Of a DNA stretch of 6,151 nucleotides, positions 1 to 5,270 are shown piece after piece. Source of the stretch: an uncultured archaeon (GTDB taxonomy: Archaea; Halobacteriota; Methanosarcinia; Methanotrichales; Methanotrichaceae); the NCBI GenBank assembly GCA_902385025.1, contig CABMDX010000085.1, forward strand, positions 1-6,151. The letters are read 5' to 3'. Both the position numbers and the translations under genes were made by a program. The number at the start of each line of letters is the position of its first letter. Within the stretch, counting starts at the first letter, position 1. The notes beneath the pieces are model-generated. The model was not told the DNA's origin, did no database searches, and saw only the letters and a program-made list of their open reading frames with translations.

Positions 1-2
1 TC

Positions 3-122
3 AGATCGGAATCCATTGTCGATTTGATGATTTATGTTATGGATTGCTTTAACCTACCAATACCCGACGAGGGTGGACTGCTTTACAAGCTCAAAGCGAT
101 AGGGCTAAAAGTTGGAAAGTAG
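3..122 (+). CDS. C-terminal end of an unidentified protein (cut by window edge)
   Basis: An open frame enters from the left edge and ends at TAG 120-122, giving 39 residues. The end of the peptide reads PIPDEGGLLYKLKAIGLKVGK in part (from about residue 20), a soluble, charged sequence that looks like real protein. I do not recognise the family. It runs toward the minus-strand MACPF-like gene and overlaps that gene's last codons by 40 bases (83-122), so the two genes converge and share their 3' ends. No start is visible because the gene begins outside the window. Chance openness over 39 codons is possible, so confidence is moderate. Confidence 0.45.
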   Translation, partial: RSESIVDLMIYVMDCFNLPIPDEGGLLYKLKAIGLKVGK

Positions 123-1519
123 AGTAAGTAATATACCTTGGATTCATACTGGTGAATTTGCTCATTGGTCAAACATCCAGGATCCGCTTCGGAATACATT
201 TTACCTCTGATATTGGAAATCGGGCGAACCCACTTATCACAAACAGTCTCTTTATACCCATTCCAGTACATGAGATCACCCGTGCTTAGGTAACCCAAAG
301 GTATAGGCATAGCTATTCGGAATTCGTAATCCGGTTTGCTGGCTGATTGTGGCATATCATATTGTGCGCTGTCCTCACGTCCTTTATTCCTCTGCAAGAG
401 ATCAAGTAGATCTTTCATGCCCCTATGCAGTTCATCTTGCACGTCTTCTAGCGATTTGAGCGTTATTCCTGGGTACGTGTCACGCATAATATCTTTTCCC
501 AGAATATATTCATCACTATTCTCTTTTATGAAATTGATTTCATCATAAAGGTCTCTATATTCATAATACCTCCTCACTATTTGACCATAGGCAGTATCTA
601 GAATGGGAAGGGGATCAGTTGGCCAGTTGGGCAATGAATCATATCTTTGTAACGTGATTTTAAAGTTATATGGGTCACTTTGGGCTATTTTTGGCAATTC
701 GCTAATTTTATCTAAAAATCCTTCGACATTTGTAGGCATGGGGTCTCCATTGCCGCCTAATTGAAAATACTCAATCTCTAGTTGCTTCTGATCAGCATAT
801 TGATTCATGGTAGCCACAGCTTCTGCTTTGATATCTAATCCCCAACCAGATCCTTCCATTGAAGCTGTAATATCTTCTTGTTTTTCACGAGAATATGTTT
901 TAAATTTCATGACTACATTCAATTGAGCGCCGCCATAAATAGCAGATACAAAAGAATCGCCATATATTCGCCTAAACTCCGCAGGATTTTCTTTTGCTAA
1001 GCTAACTGCCTTCTCACTGAGCCAAATCCCTTTCTCATTATCTGAATCAGATTTAGGCAAAGATATTAATGGATATTCTTTTGAATACTCTATGGAATCA
1101 ATATTAAGTGCTTTGTTTATCTCCGTGGGTGTTTTACCTTTCGTAAGAAGCGATGTTACCAATGCGGATTGATCTCGAAGGACTGGTGCTGTATAAATTA
1201 CTCCATTTCTAACATTAGCCCACGTAATAAATGATTCAAACGATCCGCTGGTTGTTACTTTATCGGCAAATTTAGCTTTAGCGCCAACACTATATGTTAG
1301 GTACTTATACTGAATTTCAGCACTAACTTCAAGCTCCTTTGTCGTTTTGTTGTGCTCAGTGGAATGAGCAATTCTGTACTGTTTTTCTTGTCCCGTATCT
1401 TTGGCTTCTATAAAACTTATTCCGATAATATCTTTTTTCTCTCCAGATACGCTATCCCATCCCTGTCCAAGACCAACTCCTCCATCCGGGTAACTTACAT
1501 CTCTTGTACTCAAAGCCAT
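83..1519 (-). CDS. MACPF/perforin-like domain protein (putative pore-forming protein), 478 aa
   Basis: Seen: the N-terminus has a GLGQGWDSVSGE motif (residues 16-27) that resembles the GxGYDxxxG opening of perforin-like proteins. Residues 65-108 alternate polar and hydrophobic residues like the first MACPF strand and its helical cluster. Residues 181-197 (EFRRIYGDSFVSAIYGG) match the family signature Y-G-T-H-[FY]-x6-GG, with DS in place of TH. Residues 206-250 are Ser/Ala/Gln-rich and end in a strand plus LGG (254-256), as in the second membrane-inserting segment. Residues 315-385 are helical and charged, and a Trp/Tyr-rich C-terminal part follows. Known: MACPF proteins oligomerise and insert beta-hairpins into membranes. 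Inferred: a pore-former or relative, used in antagonism, defence or membrane remodelling. There is no signal peptide or transmembrane helix, so export is not explained. The start is ATG 1519 with GGAGGA (1531-1526) six bases upstream. The gene is AT-rich compared with the ribosomal cluster and surrounded by decayed fragments, which suggests transfer. The family call is by eye. Confidence 0.62.
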   Translation of the reverse strand: MALSTRDVSYPDGGVGLGQGWDSVSGEKKDIIGISFIEAKDTGQEKQYRIAHSTEHNKTTKELEVSAEIQYKYLTYSVGAKAKFADKVTTSGSFESFITWANVRNGVIYTAPVLRDQSALVTSLLTKGKTPTEINKALNIDSIEYSKEYPLISLPKSDSDNEKGIWLSEKAVSLAKENPAEFRRIYGDSFVSAIYGGAQLNVVMKFKTYSREKQEDITASMEGSGWGLDIKAEAVATMNQYADQKQLEIEYFQLGGNGDPMPTNVEGFLDKISELPKIAQSDPYNFKITLQRYDSLPNWPTDPLPILDTAYGQIVRRYYEYRDLYDEINFIKENSDEYILGKDIMRDTYPGITLKSLEDVQDELHRGMKDLLDLLQRNKGREDSAQYDMPQSASKPDYEFRIAMPIPLGYLSTGDLMYWNGYKETVCDKWVRPISNIRGKMYSEADPGCLTNEQIHQYESKVYYLLYFPTFSPIALSL

Positions 1520-1560
1520 TTTATTTCCTCCAACGTGTGTCCTATAGCTCCCTAAAAGAC

Positions 1561-1574
1561 TTTTATTTATATTA
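1561..1574 (-). promoter_or_regulatory. Candidate TATA box for the MACPF-like gene
   Basis: On the minus strand this reads TAATATAAATAAAA. It lies about 25 bases upstream of a position near 1542, from which a leader of about 22 bases carrying the GGAGGA site would reach ATG 1519. The whole block 1561-1600 is very AT-rich, so the exact box is uncertain. Confidence 0.35.
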
Positions 1575-1868
1575 GCTATTAATATTTATATTTAATCTGA
1601 AAGTTGCGATACTGCCATTTCGCTTAATTATCGGTCCGACAATTACTCTTTTACCGATGCAAAAATCCATTGAACTCAATTGAAAAATCCTACCTTTTAT
1701 ATTCTCCAAAAATTTTGAAACATTTTCTGCATCTTCAAGTACTTGTGAACTGCATTCAATTGAGCTAATTCGAACAACACGCTTGTCGACAAGACTCGAA
1801 AACCAGAGGCAATTCGTTATATTGCTTTTTCGAAGGGAGGTCAGCGTGATTCCCTCTTTTTTCAGATT
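1572..1868 (-). pseudogene. 98-codon coding-looking frame with no start codon, upstream of the MACPF-like gene
   Basis: Reading the minus strand from 1868 gives 98 uninterrupted codons ending at TAA 1574-1572. The sequence is convincingly protein-like, with a run such as SSQVLEDAENVSKFLENIKG (residues 40-59) and a basic, beta-rich end with GKRVIVGPIIKRNGSIATF (residues 72-90). The only ATG is at residue 67 and there is no ATG, GTG or TTG near the front. A TGA (1871-1869) closes the frame upstream. Just before that, a different frame has an ATG followed by 11 more codons. It is therefore best seen as the 3' part of a gene that lost its start by frameshift or deletion, or one using a non-standard start. 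It shares strand with the MACPF-like gene, 52 bases upstream of it, so a former operon partner is possible. Family not recognised. Confidence 0.45.
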
Positions 1869-1923
1869 TCAACTATCACAAAAATTGTACTTAATCTCAT
1901 ATATACTTTTCCATAAAATTTGA

Positions 1924-2226
1924 TTGGATAGAGTCCTGAAAGTATTTCGCACACGCATTAGCTATGAACCAGTAACAAGGGTTTTAAAATTAGGCCAACA
2001 CAATTATCCATTGGATTATCCGGCAAAAGCAGAGGGAGTGATCACAAAGCAGATTGCTCTGCATATGAAAAATCGTGGAGGCGAGTTTAACAAGTCTGGA
2101 AAAGCAAGAGAGGGATAGCCCCGCAACTCCAGCAACCTGGACTTTGCAGATAAGCGTTTTCAGGTTATAGCTATTGATTATACCAAATTGCTTAAATATA
2201 TTTTTTGCTCCTTTACCATCTTATGA
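1924..2226 (+). pseudogene. Small unidentified frame interrupted by an in-frame TAG
   Basis: From TTG 1924 a frame runs 64 codons to TAG 2116-2118 and then stays open for 35 more codons to TGA 2224-2226. The first part includes NYPLDYPAKAEGVITKQIAL (residues 27-46) and looks protein-like. The part after TAG, for example SNLDFADKRFQVIAIDYTKL, also does. A TGA sits directly before the TTG, no ATG opens the frame, and no good ribosome-binding site is visible. A TATA-like CATATATAC lies at 1899-1907. This suggests a decayed gene or, less likely, amber readthrough. The last TGA overlaps the next ATG as ATGA. Family not recognised. Confidence 0.3.
2192..2201 (+). promoter_or_regulatory. Candidate archaeal TATA box for the frame starting at 2223
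   Basis: TTAAATATAT is centred about 26 bases before ATG 2223. That is the spacing expected if transcription starts at the ATG itself, giving a leaderless mRNA, which is common in archaea. No Shine-Dalgarno is present before this ATG, which fits. The region is AT-rich, so a chance match is possible. Confidence 0.35.
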
Positions 2227-2503
2227 CATCAAATAGGAAATCCCGTATTGACTTAGACCTCCTAATCCAAAGACTCCTAATAGCTGAGGCAACCAAAAGG
2301 GGAATGAGTCCAAAGCCTAATTGACAAAATTGATAGAAGAAGCCTCGAGCCTTGAGACCAATGCATTAGTTGGTATAGTAGAGGCGGCACAAGAAAGAGT
2401 TAAAGAGCCGCCAATTGCAGGATCTACTAGCTCCTCCGACCTAAATCTCGGCCTTTTCTCGACACAACTATTATCCTCAATACCAACGCATTATCATGGT
2501 TGA
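2223..2503 (+). pseudogene. Unidentified small gene, apparently frameshifted near 2320
   Basis: ATG 2223 opens 33 codons (ending in IQRLLIAEATKRGMSPKPN) to TGA 2322-2324. A second frame, beginning at TTG 2321 and overlapping that stop, carries on in similar helical style for 60 residues (TKLIEEASSLETNALVGIVE, then EAAQERVKEPPIAGS) to TGA 2503. The two halves read naturally as one protein of about 93 residues if a single shift near 2318-2322 is allowed. It may therefore be a frameshifted gene, a sequencing error, or two small translationally coupled proteins. The predicted fold is two or three helices with a Ser-rich tail. Family not recognised. Confidence 0.35.
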
Positions 2504-2518
2504 TTAATAATATTTAGC

Positions 2519-2677
2519 TTAGCCTTGATACAGATCTCCAAACAATTCTATCCATGATGCTAAATAATAAGGATTGGTGAGCGATTCTATGGATCTATCT
2601 GAGAGTATCTTTTTAGGGAACAGGGTTGTCCACTTATCCTGGAAAAGTGTATATCTGAATAAGGTTACATTATTGTC
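2519..2677 (-). pseudogene. C-terminal fragment of an unidentified gene
   Basis: A 52-codon minus-strand frame lies between TAA 2680-2678 and its own stop TAA 2521-2519, with no start codon. The peptide is strongly protein-like: it includes QDKWTTLFPKKILSDRSIES (residues 13-32), then LTNPYYLASWIELFGDLYQG to the end. The density of Trp, Tyr and Phe and the helical ending suggest the end of a larger, decayed protein, perhaps an integrated-element gene, but I cannot name it. It lies 53 bases beyond the 3' end of tRNA-Leu, where integrated elements often leave debris. Confidence 0.4.
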
Positions 2678-2730
2678 TTAGAGAAAACTAGGGCGAACCC
2701 AAGAAGTGCTATCGAAAGAGGTTAAATTAG

Positions 2731-2815
2731 TGCGGGGGACGGGATTCGAACCCGCGAACACCTGCGTGACAGGGCCCTCAACCCTGCTCCTTTGACCTGG
2801 CTTGGAAACCCCCGC
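2731..2815 (-). tRNA. tRNA-Leu (anticodon GAG)
   Basis: The minus strand folds into a class II tRNA of 85 bases. The acceptor stem pairs GCGGGGG (2815-2809) with CCCCCGC (2738-2732), and the discriminator base is A 2731. The D stem is TCC/GGA. The anticodon stem CAGGG/CCCTG holds the loop TTGAGGG, with anticodon GAG at 2779-2777. A long variable arm with a CAC/GTG stem follows, then a T arm with loop TTCGAAT. The anticodon reads CUC and CUU, and the long variable arm fits leucine. No intron is present and CCA is not encoded, as is usual in archaea. It lies 41 bases downstream of rpoD on the same strand and is probably cotranscribed. In many euryarchaea a tRNA-Leu stands just before rpl18e, but no rpl18e follows here. 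Confidence 0.95.
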
Positions 2816-2856
2816 TCGAAATGGGTTTTTATCGGCTTATCGGGCCGACCCTGATT

Positions 2857-3651
2857 CTAAGATAGCTCTGCCAGCTTTGCGTCTAGATCAAGAGCTCTCT
2901 TCTTGATCTCCTTAGCGGCTCTTTCAACCAGATCCCTGGCTGGCATACATCCACAGCTTTCAACGGATACCACGAAGGAATCTAGGATGGGTGTCAGCTT
3001 CAGAGCCCCGGCCTCGCACGCATCAACACAGAGCTTGCACAGAGAGCATTCCAGTATATTTGTAGCTTTCGCTCTGCCATCTTGGATGGCCAGAATATTC
3101 CTGGGGCAGATCTCGACGCACTTGCCGCATCCGTCGCATGTCGCACCGATCTCAAAGCTGGGCTCATTCTTGTAGCCGCAAAGCGTGCCTGCCTGCCACT
3201 TGGAGTGCTCCTTGCCCACGCGCTTGGTGGCATAGCCCTCAATGACCAGCTTCTCTCCCTCGCCAAGGATGACTATTGGTATCTTGTCGAATGCCGGCTT
3301 CACGCTTGGATCTGTGAACTGGATATCCTTGGAGTAGACCATGCCAGGCCCCTCCATGGAGAGCATGAAGTCTACGCGGCAGCCGGGACAGCCCGTTCCG
3401 CCGCACTGGCACTCCTCCGGCTCTGAGAACACATCAATGTCCTCAGCCTTGAGCGGCACCTCTCCCAATCTCAGCGAGATCTGCTCATCGAAGAGCACCG
3501 ATGTGTTGTCATAGAGGCTGATTTCATCTATGGCAAGCACCGGCACTTCGCTCATACAGGCACGGCGAATGCCGTTCGAGAAGGCGGGAGTTACGCCCGA
3601 GAGGAGGTACCGGATGCGGTCCTCCTCGAGCTGCAGCAATTCAAACTTCAA
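2857..3651 (-). CDS. rpoD: DNA-directed RNA polymerase subunit D (Rpo3) with ferredoxin-like domain
   Basis: Rpo3 is the archaeal counterpart of eukaryotic Rpb3/AC40 and of one bacterial alpha subunit. With subunit L it forms the platform that nucleates RNA polymerase assembly. Seen: the alpha-type dimerisation core at residues 1-60 (GVTPAFSNGIRRACMSEVP) resumes near 215-264. A Cys cluster with spacing C81-x-C83-x4-C88-x2-C91 lies in the insert. Two complete 4Fe-4S motifs follow: CDGCGKCVEICP (C172, 175, 178, 182) and CSLCKLCVDAC (C202, 205, 208, 212). Both have all four cysteines, so two clusters are expected, as known for Methanosarcina; many archaea keep one or none. Length 264 aa is normal. 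The start is TTG 3651, three bases after the rps11 stop, with a GGGTG-type site inside the rps11 end. The MKFELLQLEEDRIRYLL opening fits the family. The stop is TAG. Confidence 0.96.
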   Translation of the reverse strand: MKFELLQLEEDRIRYLLSGVTPAFSNGIRRACMSEVPVLAIDEISLYDNTSVLFDEQISLRLGEVPLKAEDIDVFSEPEECQCGGTGCPGCRVDFMLSMEGPGMVYSKDIQFTDPSVKPAFDKIPIVILGEGEKLVIEGYATKRVGKEHSKWQAGTLCGYKNEPSFEIGATCDGCGKCVEICPRNILAIQDGRAKATNILECSLCKLCVDACEAGALKLTPILDSFVVSVESCGCMPARDLVERAAKEIKKRALDLDAKLAELS

Positions 3652-3654
3652 ACT

Positions 3655-4044
3655 TTACACCCTTCGACCCCTCTTTCCGCCGGCAGGCTTGGTGCCGTCG
3701 TGGGGTATGGGGGTTGCATCCTCGATTCTGCCAATGCGCAGGCCCGCGCGCGCCAGAGCACGAATGGCTGCTTGCGCACCCGGTCCCGGGGACCTCTGCT
3801 TGTTTCCGCCGGGCGCCCGTACCTTAACGTGAACGCCGACGATCCCCTTGTCCTTCACAGCTTCTGCGACCTGCATGGCCATCTGCATGGCTGTGTAGGG
3901 CGAGCTCTCGTCCCTGGCTGCCTTTACCACCATGCCGCCCGAGATCTTTGCCAGCGTCTCGGCTCCGGTCAGATCGGTAATGGTGATGAGCGTGTTGTTA
4001 AAGGACGAGAAGATATGGGCAATGCCCCATTTTCCTTCTGCCAT
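3655..4044 (-). CDS. rps11: 30S ribosomal protein uS11
   Basis: uS11 sits on the platform of the small subunit and contacts 16S rRNA near the mRNA exit. Seen: the full archaeal form, 129 aa, opening with [20 protein letters not shown] (residues 4-23). The signature segment [20 protein letters not shown] is at 85-104, followed by [13 protein letters not shown], and the tail is basic Gly/Lys/Arg (KRGRRV). The start ATG 4044 abuts the rps4 stop TAA (4047-4045) with no gap. The GGTGGAAGGA before it, inside the last rps4 codons, is the ribosome-binding site, so translation is probably coupled. All hallmark residues are present and nothing is unusual. Confidence 0.97.
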   Translation of the reverse strand: MAEGKWGIAHIFSSFNNTLITITDLTGAETLAKISGGMVVKAARDESSPYTAMQMAMQVAEAVKDKGIVGVHVKVRAPGGNKQRSPGPGAQAAIRALARAGLRIGRIEDATPIPHDGTKPAGGKRGRRV

Positions 4045-4581
4045 TTATCCTTCCACCCTGGGTGTTCTGGATGCCCTCTCTGGATGGCCTTCCTTGGCCA
4101 TGGGCGATCCCATGTAATAATCAATGGTCATTTCATCGCCCCGCTTCACCAGATAGCCCGGTACATCCACTCTGCGCCCGGATACCTGAATATGGCCGTG
4201 AACGATGAACTGCCTGGCCTGCTTCAGAGAATTGGCGAGCCCCTGGCGGTAGACCTGCGTCTGCAGCCTCCTCTCCAGAACGTCGCTGACCTTCATGGAA
4301 AGAATGGCATCGAGGTCTCCTTCCTCCTTGAGCATGCCCAGCCTCTTAAGACGGGTCAGAATTGCTTCTGCCTCCGGAGGCGCCTGTCCTACGGACACTG
4401 CGGCGAGCATCTTTCTGCTGGCCTGCCGGTATTTCCTGAGCACGGCCTGTGCCTTCCAGAGCTCTCTCTTGTTGCGCAGTCCATAGGCCTTTACGACCTC
4501 CACTTCCCCGGCGATCCGCTCAGCCTGCCAGGGAGTGCGTGGCCTCTCATACATCTTGCGGCTCTTACCTGGATATCCCAT
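4045..4581 (-). CDS. rps4: 30S ribosomal protein uS4
   Basis: uS4 is a primary 16S rRNA-binding protein that starts assembly of the small-subunit body. Seen: 178 aa, the normal archaeal length. The N-terminus is MGYPGKSRKMYERPRTPWQ. A helical region spans 20-100. The S4 RNA-binding domain lies at about 103-157, with RRLQTQVYRQGLANSLKQAR and then FIVHGHIQVSGRRVDVPGY, and the C-terminal tail is basic. The start ATG 4581 lies ten bases after the rps13 stop TAG, with GGTGG about seven bases upstream. It is cotranscribed with rps13, rps11 and rpoD. Confidence 0.97.
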   Translation of the reverse strand: MGYPGKSRKMYERPRTPWQAERIAGEVEVVKAYGLRNKRELWKAQAVLRKYRQASRKMLAAVSVGQAPPEAEAILTRLKRLGMLKEEGDLDAILSMKVSDVLERRLQTQVYRQGLANSLKQARQFIVHGHIQVSGRRVDVPGYLVKRGDEMTIDYYMGSPMAKEGHPERASRTPRVEG

Positions 4582-4591
4582 TTGCTACCAC

Positions 4592-5008
4592 CTACTCCTT
4601 AGCTGGCGCCGGTGCTGCTGCCGGTGCTCCTTCCTTCTTTCTGCTGACGCCTACAATTGCTCCCGTGCGTCCAGTGGACCTGGTCCTCTGGCCTCTAACA
4701 CGCAGGCCCCGCTCGTGCCTGATGCCCTTGTAGCTCCTCATCTTCTTCATGAGGTCCAGGTCTTCGCGAAGCGTCATGTTGAGATCCATGCCCATGACAT
4801 GCTTATCAGCGCCGGTTTCAATATCGCCTCGCCGATTAACCATCCACACGGGCAGAATTTTGGTGGCATCCTCTTCGACGACCTTCTTCAGCTTCTCTAT
4901 TTCCGCATCAGGAAGCAAGCCGAGGGTTGCAAAGGGATCTACGCCTGCCTTATCGGTAAAGATCTTGGCACATCTGCGGCCCACGCCTTTAATGCCCGTC
5001 AGGGCCAT
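4592..5008 (-). CDS. rps13: 30S ribosomal protein uS13, main body (lacks its N-terminus if started here)
   Basis: uS13 sits in the head of the small subunit and contacts the 50S subunit and P-site tRNA. From ATG 5008 there are 138 codons: MALTGIKGVGRRCAKIF, a helical middle, MVNRRGDIETG (56-66), RSYKGIRHERGLRVRGQRTR (91-110) with the archaeal signature RGQRTRSTGRTG, and an Ala/Pro-rich tail ending AKE. Family comparison shows that ALTGIKG normally follows an N-terminal segment of about 15-40 residues with IVRILNTDL. That segment is present just upstream in the same frame (5018-5140) but is cut off by TAG 5015-5017. So 5008 is an internal methionine, not the ancestral start. It could serve for reinitiation: the AGGT just before it (GTAGGTCCAC then ATG) is a weak ribosome-binding site. 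The frame ends in TAG 4594-4592. Confidence 0.92.
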   Translation of the reverse strand: MALTGIKGVGRRCAKIFTDKAGVDPFATLGLLPDAEIEKLKKVVEEDATKILPVWMVNRRGDIETGADKHVMGMDLNMTLREDLDLMKKMRSYKGIRHERGLRVRGQRTRSTGRTGAIVGVSRKKEGAPAAAPAPAKE

Positions 5009-5014
5009 GTGGAC

Positions 5015-5140
5015 CTACTTCTTTCCTGCCAAGTCTGTATTTAGAATGCGAACTATATGCCTGAGCTCTTCATCAGCGCTCTTCTTAGGCTTCTCTTCTG
5101 GCTTCTTTGCCTTTTCTTTTGGTGCTTTCTCTTTTGCCAA
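5015..5140 (-). CDS. rps13: N-terminal segment of uS13, ended by an in-frame TAG
   Basis: TTG 5140 is preceded by GGAGGA (5151-5146) with a five-base spacer, by far the best ribosome-binding site at this locus. The frame is closed upstream by TAA, so this TTG is the natural start. It encodes 41 residues: a Lys/Glu/Pro-rich extension (AKEKAPKEKAKKPEEKPKK) followed by ADEELRHIVRILNTDLAGKK, the canonical start of archaeal uS13. TAG 5017-5015 follows, then V, H and the ATG of the main body, all in one frame. Compared with relatives (NTDLxGxx-x-V-x-x-ALTGI), the TAG takes the place of one ordinary residue and no bases are missing. A CAG-to-TAG change is the simplest origin. Readthrough, reinitiation giving a two-piece uS13, or a base-call error are the alternatives. 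Confidence 0.85.
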   Translation of the reverse strand: MAKEKAPKEKAKKPEEKPKKSADEELRHIVRILNTDLAGKK

Positions 5141-5270
5141 GTTAGTCCTCCAGGGAGTTTATTCCTCTGGATCAGCCCCGGGTCTGCAGCCCGACGCCGC
5201 CCGCTCAACACGTCGCTGGGCGAATGAATCCATTAAGACAGAAAGGAAATACGCTTCTCGTACATAAGTC
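5141..5270 (-). promoter_or_regulatory. Leader of the rps13-rps4-rps11-rpoD operon, with Shine-Dalgarno
   Basis: This gap between the UPF0158 gene and the rps13 TTG holds no gene. On the minus strand a weak TATA-like CTTATGTA (about 5267-5260) could start a transcript near 5235, giving a leader of about 95 bases. The leader has a GC-rich stretch with CGGG/CCCG pairing around CTGCAGA (5193-5179). The GGAGGA site at 5151-5146 directs the TTG start. The ribosomal genes may instead be read through from the UPF0158 gene, which is on the same strand. Confidence 0.35.

Noticed and set aside
336..548. Plus-strand frames at 336-548 and 1352-1555
   Set aside because: Both are antisense to the 478-aa MACPF-like gene and have Ser/Leu-rich, low-complexity translations typical of antisense frames.
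1675..1793. Inverted pair CTCAATTGAA/TTCAATTGAG (1675-1684, 1755-1764) and palindrome CTTGTCGACAAG (1782-1793)
   Set aside because: They are short, built on self-complementary cores, and lie within coding-looking sequence, so a role as element ends or operators is not supported.
1834..1862. Hairpin AGGGA/TCCCT followed by six T, like a plus-strand terminator
   Set aside because: The stem has only five pairs with a 12-base loop, and no plus-strand gene ends nearby; it falls inside the minus-strand 1572-1868 frame.
2731..2755. Search for a duplicated tRNA-Leu 3' end as an attachment repeat
   Set aside because: No second copy was found by eye within the window; the other end of an element, if any, would lie beyond the left edge.
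2832..2848. Hairpin TCGGC/GCCGA between rpoD and tRNA-Leu as a terminator
   Set aside because: On the minus strand it is followed by an A-rich run, not T, and the tRNA downstream is probably on the same transcript.
3700..4602. A 300-codon plus-strand frame
   Set aside because: It lies antisense to rps11 and rps4, whose protein sequences are unmistakable; GC-rich genes often leave such open antisense frames.
2857..5017. A genome code in which every TAG is a sense codon
   Set aside because: rps13 and rpoD both end in TAG at the normal family length, and readthrough of rpoD would run into the tRNA. Only a local event at 5015-5017 remains plausible.
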